Below are positions 25,017 to 31,861 of a DNA stretch of 51,574 nucleotides, piece by piece. The translations under genes and the position numbers were made by a program. Position 1 is the stretch's first letter; every line of letters starts with the position of its first letter. The notes beneath the pieces are model-generated. The model made no database searches and was not told the origin of the DNA. It worked only from the letters and a program-made list of their open reading frames with translations. Source of the DNA: a bacterium (GTDB lineage Bacteria > Oederibacteriota > Muellerivitia > Muellerivitales > Muellerivitaceae); contig DASZRK010000029.1 of NCBI GenBank assembly GCA_035549195.1, positions 1 to 51,574 on the forward strand, given 5' to 3'.

Positions 25017-26435
25017 ATGACCACCCAAGCCGCCGAAAGCCTCCTGCAAGTCGCCCCGGCCCTCGCGCCGCCCCTGGACCCGGTCTATCGTCCGGCCGTG
25101 CTGGGGCACCGCCGCTTCGTGGAGGCGGTCCTCAAGAGCGGCCAAGGCGTTCCCTTGAAGCTGGGGTTGGAGCGTTCCGGCGGGCAGATCGGGGTCTTCG
25201 AGACCGTCTGTTTCCCCGAGGGCCACGCCCAGTCCGGAACCTCCTACCGTTACGCCGAGCGGCTGGTCAAGTTCCTGCTCTGGCAAAGGGGCGGGTCCAA
25301 GGTTTATGTGGCGGGGCCCAAGTCCATCGCCGACCGCCTCAAGAAGGACTATGCCCCGGGCGGCGCGCGGGCCTTCGACGCCGACTTCATGGCCAAGGTC
25401 TATGAGCGCCCCTCCTTCGAGGTGGTCCACGTGGCCGACCGGGATTTCCCCAAGGCCCAGGAGGTCTCGGCCCCCGTGGGCCGGCACCTGGAGGGCTGCC
25501 GCATCGGCTTCGACGCGGGGGGCTCCGACCGCAAGGTGGCGGCGGTCATCGACGGCAAGGAGGTCTTCTCCTGCGAGGTGGTCTGGGAACCCAAGATCAC
25601 CAGCGACCCCCAATACCACTTCGACGGCATCGACGATTCCATCCGCCGCGCGGCGGAGCACCTGCCCCGCATCGACGCCATCGGGGTGAGCTCGGCGGGC
25701 ATCTTCATCGACAACAAGACCCGGGTGGCCTCGCTCTTCCGCAAGGTGCCCCAGGACCTCTTCGAGAAGCGCATCAAGACCATCTACACCGACATCGCCA
25801 AGAAGTGGGGCGATGTGCCCATCGAGGTCTGCAATGACGGCGACGTGACGGCCCTGGCCGGGGCCATGAGCCTGAACGACCAGCCCGTGCTGGGCATCGC
25901 CATGGGCACCAGCCAGGCGGTGGGCTACGTGGACCACCAGGGCTACATCACGGGCTGGCTCAACGAACTGGCCTTCGCCCCCGTGGATTACGCCGACAAG
26001 GCGCCGGTGGACGTGGAGTGGTCGGGGGACCAGGGCACGGGCGTCAACTATTTCTCCCAGGACGCGGTCATCCGCCTGGCCCCGGCCGCGGGCATCGAGC
26101 TGGACCCCAAGCTCTCGCCCGGCGACAAGCTCAAGGTGGTGCAGAACCTGCTCAAGGCCGGCGACAAGCGGCCCATCCCCATCTATGAGAGCATCGGGGT
26201 CTACCTGGGATATGCCCTGGCCCATTACGCCGAATTCTACGAGCTCAAGCAGGTGCTCATCCTGGGCCGGGTCACCTCGGGCGAGGGCGGCACGATCCTC
26301 CTGGAGAAGGCCAAGCAGGTGTTGGCCTCCGTGGCGCCCGACCTGGCGAAGAAGGTGAAGGTCAACCTGCCGGACGAGGCCAGCCGCCGGGTGGGCCAGG
26401 CCATCGCCGCCGCGAGCCTTCCTTCAATTAAATAG
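25017..26435 (+). CDS. ROK-family sugar kinase
   Basis: This is predicted to phosphorylate a hexose or hexosamine (glucosamine or GlcNAc is likely from context) with ATP in the cytoplasm. AAGGAGG stands 5 bases before the ATG. About 165 residues precede a ROK/actin-fold core. The phosphate-1 loop is IGFDAGGSDRKVAAV (usually DxGGT), then IGVSSAGIFIDN, EVCNDGDVTALAGAM (the catalytic-Asp motif) and LGIAMGTSQAVGYV; the usual ROK Cys-rich zinc motif is not visible. At 472 residues it is longer than typical ROK kinases (about 300) because of the N-terminal extension, which may be a separate domain. It lies between the GH18 and PIG-L genes, separated from each by dispersed repeats. Confidence 0.75.
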   Translation: MTTQAAESLLQVAPALAPPLDPVYRPAVLGHRRFVEAVLKSGQGVPLKLGLERSGGQIGVFETVCFPEGHAQSGTSYRYAERLVKFLLWQRGGSKVYVAGPKSIADRLKKDYAPGGARAFDADFMAKVYERPSFEVVHVADRDFPKAQEVSAPVGRHLEGCRIGFDAGGSDRKVAAVIDGKEVFSCEVVWEPKITSDPQYHFDGIDDSIRRAAEHLPRIDAIGVSSAGIFIDNKTRVASLFRKVPQDLFEKRIKTIYTDIAKKWGDVPIEVCNDGDVTALAGAMSLNDQPVLGIAMGTSQAVGYVDHQGYITGWLNELAFAPVDYADKAPVDVEWSGDQGTGVNYFSQDAVIRLAPAAGIELDPKLSPGDKLKVVQNLLKAGDKRPIPIYESIGVYLGYALAHYAEFYELKQVLILGRVTSGEGGTILLEKAKQVLASVAPDLAKKVKVNLPDEASRRVGQAIAAASLPSIK

Positions 26436-26447
26436 TAAAAGCCTTAT

Positions 26448-26536
26448 AACCACAGAGAGCACAGAGGGCACGAAGAAGACTTCCTCCTGGGAATCATTTT
26501 GATTTACTCTGTGATCTCTGTGTACTCTGTGGTTCG
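26448..26536. repeat. Dispersed palindromic repeat, 'AACCACAGAG ... CTCTGTGGTT' type
   Basis: Left arm AACCACAGAG (26448-26457) continues as AGCACAGAGGGCAC. The right half reads CTCTGTGATCTCTGTGTACTCTGTGGTT, with its outer arm at 26525-26534. It lies just before the PIG-L start; its right arm resembles the one that encodes the hydrophobic stretch of the second M16 protein. Confidence 0.75.
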
Positions 26537-26560
26537 ATCTTGGTTTTTAAGGGGTTTTTC

Positions 26561-27427
26561 ATGGCTTCCATCTCGTTCAAAGCGGGCGGCGCCGAACTCT
26601 TCGTCCCGGACGGCAAGTCCCTGCCCGACGCCCTTTCCCGCACCACCCACCTGGGGCTTTGCGCCCACCAGGACGACCTGGAGTTCATGGCCTACCACGG
26701 CATCCTGGAATGCTTCGGGCATCCCAACGGCCAATGGTTCACCGGAGTCACCGTCACCAACGGCGCGGGCAGCGCCCGGGACGCCCACTACAAGGACTAC
26801 AGCGACGAGCGCATGATGGAGGTCCGCAAGCTCGAGCAGAAGAAGGCGGCCATGATCGGGGAATACGCGGCCCACTTCCTGCTGAACTTCCCCAGTGGGG
26901 CCGTGAAGGACGCCAAGAACGCCGACGTGGCGGCCGACCTGGACCAGGTCCTGGCCCAGACCCGGCCCCGGGTGGTCTATACCCACAACTTCCAGGACAA
27001 GCATGACACCCACGTGGCGGTGGCCCTCCGGGTCATCGCGGCCATCCGCCGCATGCCCAAGGCGGACCGGCCCCAGCGGGTCATCGGGTGCGAGGTCTGG
27101 CGGTCGCTGGACTGGCTCTGCGACAAGGACAAGGTGGTCATGCCGGTGGACGATCACGAGAACCTGGCCGACGCCCTGATGGGGGTCTTCGATTCCCAGA
27201 TCTGCGGGGGCAAGCGCTACGACCTGGCCACCCGGGGCCGCCGCCTGGCCAACGCCACCTATTTCGAGAGCCACGCGGTGGACAAGCACAAGGCCCTGGC
27301 CTGGGGCATGGACCTCACGCCCCTGGTCCTGGACGACAAGTTGGACCCCTTCGAACTGACCCAGGCCCATATCCAGCGCTTTTCCGACGAGGTCAAGGAC
27401 CGCGTCAAGCGCATGGGCACGGCTTAA
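26561..27427 (+). CDS. PIG-L/LmbE-family deacetylase (GlcNAc or chitobiose deacetylase-like)
   Basis: This is a zinc-dependent N-deacetylase of the PIG-L family, expected to remove acetyl from GlcNAc-containing sugars. ATG 26561 follows AAGGGG by 6 bases; the upstream TTG in frame lies at the repeat's edge and is rejected. The family motif (A/P)HxDD(E) appears as LCAHQDDLEFM, followed by GVTVTNGAG. The downstream His motif is THNFQDKHDTHVAVALRVIAAI. At 288 residues it is of normal length. No signal peptide is seen, so it acts in the cytoplasm. Together with the SIS deaminase and ROK kinase it suggests deacetylation before phosphorylation and deamination, as in archaeal chitin use. Detoxification of other N-acyl sugars is an alternative. 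Confidence 0.82.
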   Translation: MASISFKAGGAELFVPDGKSLPDALSRTTHLGLCAHQDDLEFMAYHGILECFGHPNGQWFTGVTVTNGAGSARDAHYKDYSDERMMEVRKLEQKKAAMIGEYAAHFLLNFPSGAVKDAKNADVAADLDQVLAQTRPRVVYTHNFQDKHDTHVAVALRVIAAIRRMPKADRPQRVIGCEVWRSLDWLCDKDKVVMPVDDHENLADALMGVFDSQICGGKRYDLATRGRRLANATYFESHAVDKHKALAWGMDLTPLVLDDKLDPFELTQAHIQRFSDEVKDRVKRMGTA

Positions 27428-27439
27428 GGCCGGCCATTG

Positions 27440-27606
27440 GCCGCAAATTGGCGCGGATCTTCGCGAATAAGATCATTCCAAAAAATCCGCCGGAAAAAGA
27501 AATTCGATCCCGATGGGAGCGTCCATCCTCCCGGGTGCCTTTTGCCCCGGTGAACGTTGGTTGTCGTCGGATGGTTCATTGGCGCCCATTTGCGTCGATT
27601 TGCGGC
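27440..27606. repeat. Dispersed palindromic repeat with GCCGCAAATTGGCGC ends
   Basis: Ends GCCGCAAATTGGCGC (27440-27454) and GCGTCGATTTGCGGC (27592-27606) are inverted with two mismatches. GGATCTTCGCGAATAAGATC is an internal dyad. This matches the style of repeats that read 'gcgaatcttcgcgaat' in many genomes. It fills most of the 278-base gap before the cupredoxin gene. Confidence 0.55.
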
Positions 27607-27669
27607 GAACCGCTTGGGTTTTTCTTTCTTTTTACCCCCTGTAACTTTCCTTTGCCCTTCCGCCTTAAA

Positions 27670-27675
27670 TATAAT
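27670..27675 (+). promoter_or_regulatory. TATAAT -10 box before the cupredoxin-cyclase operon
   Basis: TATAAT lies 31 bases before the ATG at 27706, with AAGGA between. The sequence 17 bases upstream (TTTCCT) is a poor -35 box. Confidence 0.45.
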
Positions 27676-27705
27676 GACAAGCCACCACTCCTCTTAAGGA
27701 ACCCT

Positions 27706-28404
27706 ATGCCCCGCTCTCCACGGACCCTGGCCGGATGTCTTTTCGCCCTTTTGTTCCTGCTAGCGCCATCCCTCCAAGCCGCCCCCAAGGGAGGCACCTT
27801 GACCGGCACCCTGACGGTCACGGCCCCGCCCCGCAAGGCGCCGCCCAGTTCCACCAATTATGCCGGCTATGGGAACGAGAACCCCGAACCCGCCCGCGAG
27901 ACCCACACCCTGCCCGAAGAGGTGGTGTTCTTCCTCAAGAAGGTCCCCGGCCATTACAAGGCCCCCAAGAAGCACGTGCAATTGGACCAGCATTTCCTCC
28001 AGTTCACCACCCGGGTCCTGCCCATCCTGAAGGGGACCACCGTCGACTTCACCAACAACGACCGGGTCTACCACAACGTCTTCACCAATTCCCAGGACAA
28101 CAAGTTCGACCTGGGCCGCCGCAAGAACGGGGACAAGGCCTCGGTGACCTTCAAGCGCGCCGAGGTGCCGGTCAAGGTCTTCTGCGAGATCCACAACGCC
28201 ATGAAGGCCTACATCCTGGTGCTGGACAATCCCTACTTCACCAAGTGCGGCCCCAACCAGCATTTCCGCATCAAGGACATCCCGCCCGGCACCTACACCC
28301 TGGTGGCCTGGCACGACCTCTGGGAACCCGTCGAGCAAAAGGTGACCATCAAGCGCGGCAAGACCACCGACGTGGACGTCACCCTGGACAAGACCCAGGA
28401 ATGA
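27706..28404 (+). CDS. Secreted cupredoxin-like (type 1 copper) protein
   Basis: A 232-residue exported protein; AAGGA stands 5 bases before the ATG and the signal peptide ends ...APSLQA|APK. The core has a plastocyanin/methylamine-utilisation-like pattern: VDFTNNDRVYHNVFTNS (His), VTFKRAEVPVKVFCEIHNAMKAYILVL (Cys, His and Met in C-x-x-H-x-x-M order) and DNPYFT. Together these supply the His-Cys-His-Met set of a type 1 copper site. A carboxypeptidase-regulatory-like strand pattern (IPPGTYTLVAWHD) ends it. The stop overlaps the start of the cyclase gene, so the two are one operon; a periplasmic copper or redox sensor feeding the cyclase is possible but only inference. Confidence 0.8.
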   Translation: MPRSPRTLAGCLFALLFLLAPSLQAAPKGGTLTGTLTVTAPPRKAPPSSTNYAGYGNENPEPARETHTLPEEVVFFLKKVPGHYKAPKKHVQLDQHFLQFTTRVLPILKGTTVDFTNNDRVYHNVFTNSQDNKFDLGRRKNGDKASVTFKRAEVPVKVFCEIHNAMKAYILVLDNPYFTKCGPNQHFRIKDIPPGTYTLVAWHDLWEPVEQKVTIKRGKTTDVDVTLDKTQE

Positions 28405-30230
28405 ACCCGCCCCTCAAGCCCCGCCTGCGCCTGCGGGACAAACTGCTCTTCGCCGTGGCCCTTCTGGTGGTGGTCCTGACCGGGGCCATCCTGCTGATCC
28501 TCAGCACCCGCATCCGCTCCGAGGAGGACGCCACCCTCCTGACCGACATCCAGCGCACCTTCTCGGTCTTCGAGAGCTTCGTGAGCTCCGAGCGGGAGAA
28601 CCTGCGGGACAAGGCGGTCCTCATGTCGGGCCTGCCGCGCCTGACGGCGGCGCTCGACGTCAAGAAACCCAAGTTCGCCGACATGGCCAACACCGTCAGC
28701 GAGCTCTGCCTGGACCTGAGCGACTCGGTCAAGGCCCCGCCCCTCTTCATCGTGACCGACAAGAAGGGGAACATCCTTTACGACTCCCATCATCCCCCCC
28801 AGGCCATCCTGGACCTGCGCGCGGGGAAGGACCCGGCCCCAGGGCCCGAACCCACCCCCCTCCCCGCGGGCGGTTGGCCCAACATCCAGGCGGCCCTTTC
28901 GGGCAAGGACAGCCAGGGAGCCTTCCTCTATGTGGACCCGGGCGCGGCCAAGCCCGTGACCACCACCTACCAGGCCGTGACCTACCCCATCTTCAGCCCG
29001 GGCCGCAACATCCTGGGCGCCCTGGTGCTGGGCTTCTCCCTGGACAAGGAACTGGCCGAGCATATGAAGCAGATGACCAAGAGCGAGATCGCCTTCCTGG
29101 TCCGGGACCGGGTCATGGCCTCCACCTGGCCCGAGGACAAGAGCGACTACCTGGCGGGCCAGCTCAAACCCTTCCTGCCCACCGAGGCCATGTGGAAGGA
29201 GAAGAGCCTTTCCCCCTACACGCCCATTTCGCTCGGGAACGAGGAGTACCGGGCCGAATTCGCGCCCATCAAGGACAGCCTGGGAACGGCCATCGGCTCC
29301 TACGCCATCCTCCGTTCCGAGGACCAGGCCCTGGCCTTCCAGAAGAACCTCCAGCAGACCATCGTGATCATCGGGGTGGGCGGGGTGACCTTCGCCATCG
29401 TCATGGCCCTCTTCATCGCCCGCCGCATCACCCACCCCCTGACGGCCCTGCTTTCGGGGGTCCAGGAAGTGGGGAAGGGCAACCTGCAGGTGCAGGTGAA
29501 GCCCGAGACCCACGACGAACTGGGGGTGCTGGCCCGGTCCTTCAACGACATGATCCAGGGCCTGCGCGAGAAGGAGCGGGTCACCAACATCCTGGGCAAG
29601 TACATCTCGCCCGAGGTGGCCAAGAAGGTCCTGGGCGATACGGAAGGGCTGGCCCTGCGGGGGGAACGGCGCGAATGCGTGGTGATGTTCACCGACATCC
29701 GGGGTTTCACCGCCTTCTCCGAGAACATGGCCCCGGAAAAACTGGTCAAGGACCTGAACGAGTACTTCACCCTGATGGTCGACGTGGTCTTCAAGTACGA
29801 GGGGACCCTGGACAAGTTCATCGGCGACGCCATCATGGCCGTCTGGGGGGCGCCGGTGCCCTTCGAGGACAAGGAACTGCGGGCGGTGAAGGCGGCCCTC
29901 GACATGCAATACGCCCTGGGGCAATACAACAAGGCCCGCATCGACCGCAACCAGCCGCCCCTGACCATGGGCGTGGGGCTCAACAGCGGGGTGGTGGTCT
30001 CGGGGAACCTGGGGTCGGACAAGCGCACCGACTACACCGTCATCGGGGAAGAGGTGAACCTGGCTTCCCGGCTCTGCTCCAAGGCGGCCCCGGGCCAGGT
30101 GCTCATCTCCGAATCCATGTTCCGCAAGTTGAAGGGCCTGGTGGAGATGCGGGCGCTGGAGCCCATCGTCTTGAAGGGCTTCTCCGAAGCGGTTAAAGTC
30201 TACGAGGTCACGGGCCTGTCCAAGTCCTGA
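28401..30230 (+). CDS. Membrane adenylate/guanylate cyclase with sensor and HAMP domains
   Basis: This is predicted to make cAMP or cGMP from ATP or GTP at the inner membrane. The start overlaps the upstream stop (ATGA). Order: TM1 (about 15-37), a periplasmic Cache-like sensor region (about 40-310), TM2 (about 318-340), HAMP (about 341-395, ARRITHPLTALLSGVQEVGKG), then a class III catalytic domain (about 425-600). Metal-binding Asp residues are D432 in FTDIRGFTAF and D476 in KFIGDAIMAVWG. The segment RTDYTVIGEEVNLASRL is the nucleotide- and base-contacting region typical of class III cyclases. The 609-residue length is normal for this architecture. Nucleotide preference cannot be decided from these motifs alone. 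Confidence 0.9.
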   Translation: MNPPLKPRLRLRDKLLFAVALLVVVLTGAILLILSTRIRSEEDATLLTDIQRTFSVFESFVSSERENLRDKAVLMSGLPRLTAALDVKKPKFADMANTVSELCLDLSDSVKAPPLFIVTDKKGNILYDSHHPPQAILDLRAGKDPAPGPEPTPLPAGGWPNIQAALSGKDSQGAFLYVDPGAAKPVTTTYQAVTYPIFSPGRNILGALVLGFSLDKELAEHMKQMTKSEIAFLVRDRVMASTWPEDKSDYLAGQLKPFLPTEAMWKEKSLSPYTPISLGNEEYRAEFAPIKDSLGTAIGSYAILRSEDQALAFQKNLQQTIVIIGVGGVTFAIVMALFIARRITHPLTALLSGVQEVGKGNLQVQVKPETHDELGVLARSFNDMIQGLREKERVTNILGKYISPEVAKKVLGDTEGLALRGERRECVVMFTDIRGFTAFSENMAPEKLVKDLNEYFTLMVDVVFKYEGTLDKFIGDAIMAVWGAPVPFEDKELRAVKAALDMQYALGQYNKARIDRNQPPLTMGVGLNSGVVVSGNLGSDKRTDYTVIGEEVNLASRLCSKAAPGQVLISESMFRKLKGLVEMRALEPIVLKGFSEAVKVYEVTGLSKS

Positions 30231-30236
30231 GGCCTT

Positions 30237-30389
30237 CACCGCGAAGAAAACCGTTCCCGTGATGACACCAAAAACACGGAGTAACGTCAAAAGATCGTTA
30301 TCTTCTTCCGAGCAAAGGATCCCTCCCCGTGCCTTCCCAAAACAATAGGTCCTTCCGGTCTTTCTTCGCCTCTTCGCTTCTTCGCGGTG
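30237..30389. repeat. Inverted 'CACCGCGAAGAA' repeat spanning the M16 start
   Basis: CACCGCGAAGAA (30237-30248) and TTCTTCGCGGTG (30378-30389) are perfect 12-base inverted ends. The right part TTCTTCGCCTCTTCGCTTC (30362-30380) is of the 'cttcgcgtcttcgc' repeat type. The right end lies in the coding region of the M16 peptidase and encodes FFASSLLRGG of its leader. Confidence 0.6.
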
Positions 30390-31861
30390 GGATCGGGGCC
30401 TCCTTTTTCCTTTGTCTGGGTGTTCTGCGGGCCGCCGGGACCCTGGACCTGCCGGTCGTCGAGAAGACCCTCAAGAACGGGATGAAGGTGCTCATCGTGG
30501 AGCGCCCCGGCGTCCCGGTCGTCTCCTTCTCCTATATGGTCCCCGTGGGGGCCCAGGACGCGCCCAAGGGCAAGACGGGCCTGCCCCACATGCTCGAGCA
30601 CATGATGTTCAAGGGCACCGAGACCATCGGCACCCGGGACTACGCCAAGGAGCGGACCATCCTCGACACCCTGGACCGGATCGCCGAGGCGATGAACGCC
30701 GAGAAGGCCAAGCTCCAGCCCTCGGCGGACCGGCTGAAGGAACTGGCGGCCAAGATGAAGAAGCTCGAGGACGACGCCCGGCAGGTGGTGGTGAAGGACG
30801 AACTTTCGGCCATCTATACCCGCAACGGCGGCCAGAGCCTGAACGCCTGGACCAGCCAGGACGTGACCAACTACCACATCACCCTTCCGGCCAACAAGGT
30901 CCTGCTCTATTGCACGGTGGAGAAGGACCGGCTGGCCCACCCGGTCTTCCGCGAGTTCTATTCGGAAAGGAACGTGGTGGCCCAGGAGCGTCGCTGGCGC
31001 ACCGAGTCGAGCCCCCAAGGAGCCCTCTATGAGGCGCTGGAGTCCACGGCCTTCCAAGGCAGTCCTTATAAAGACCCTTCCATCGGCTGGATGTCCGACA
31101 TCTTCAAATTGACCCGCCCCGACGCCGTGGCCTTCTACCGCCAATGTTACCGGCCCGACCACGGGGTGCTGGCGGTGGTGGGGGGCGTGAAGGCCAAGGA
31201 GATCCTGCCCATCCTGGAATCCACCCTGGGCCAAGTGCCCAACCCGAAAGCGCCGCCCCTGAAGAAGGAATGGACGGTGGAGCCGCCCCAAAAGGGGCCC
31301 CGCACGGTGGTGGCCCGCTTCGACGCCGACCCCATGGCCATCCTGGCCTGGCACGTGCCGAACTTCCCGCACCAGGAATCGGTGGTGCTGGACGTGCTTT
31401 CGACCATCCTGACCTCGGGCAACACCTCGCGGTTGATGAAAAGCCTCATCTTCACCGCCAAGAAGGCCACCTCGGTGTCCTCCTCCACGGGCTTTCCGGG
31501 GGACCGGGACCCGAACCTTTTCACGATCGATTTCACGCCGGCCCCCGGCACGGACACGGGAACGGTGGCCGATTCCATCGAAGGGACCCTGAAGGACATC
31601 CAAAAGAACGGGGTGACCCTGGAGGAACTGGAAAGGGCCCGCCGGGCCGCCGAATCCTCCTATCTCTGGGGCAAGACCTCGGCGGAGGGCCTGGCCCAGG
31701 ACCTGGCCTATAACCAGGCGGTCCACGGCGACTGGCGCTACCTGACCCGCTACCTGGACATGGTCCGCTCGGTGACCTCCAAGGACATCCAGGACGTGGT
31801 GGCCCGCTACCTGACGGAGGACAACCGGACCCTGGCCACCCTCGAGAGGCCGACCCCATGA
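30329..31861 (+). CDS. M16-family zinc metallopeptidase, catalytic subunit
   Basis: This is a predicted exported zinc peptidase, 510 residues. GTG 30329 is used, giving a leader whose n-region is partly repeat-encoded (SFFASSLLRGG) and an h-region ASFFLCLGVLRAA. The inverted zinc motif HxxEH is present as PHMLEHMMFKGT (H87, E90, H91). The distal Glu of the M16 site lies in NVVAQERRWR, after a charged insertion of about 40 residues (about 118-155, rich in K/E/L, coiled-coil-like) that lengthens the usual spacing. The C-terminal half carries the second M16 fold (AWHVPNFPHQES, TSGNTSRLMKSLI). It overlaps the next gene (ATGA), which encodes its non-catalytic partner, a common M16 arrangement. Confidence 0.88.
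   Translation: MPSQNNRSFRSFFASSLLRGGIGASFFLCLGVLRAAGTLDLPVVEKTLKNGMKVLIVERPGVPVVSFSYMVPVGAQDAPKGKTGLPHMLEHMMFKGTETIGTRDYAKERTILDTLDRIAEAMNAEKAKLQPSADRLKELAAKMKKLEDDARQVVVKDELSAIYTRNGGQSLNAWTSQDVTNYHITLPANKVLLYCTVEKDRLAHPVFREFYSERNVVAQERRWRTESSPQGALYEALESTAFQGSPYKDPSIGWMSDIFKLTRPDAVAFYRQCYRPDHGVLAVVGGVKAKEILPILESTLGQVPNPKAPPLKKEWTVEPPQKGPRTVVARFDADPMAILAWHVPNFPHQESVVLDVLSTILTSGNTSRLMKSLIFTAKKATSVSSSTGFPGDRDPNLFTIDFTPAPGTDTGTVADSIEGTLKDIQKNGVTLEELERARRAAESSYLWGKTSAEGLAQDLAYNQAVHGDWRYLTRYLDMVRSVTSKDIQDVVARYLTEDNRTLATLERPTP

Noticed and set aside
26448-26536. Repeat as CRISPR array
   Set aside because: Units are inverted and unequal with no regular spacers; it is a dispersed palindrome.
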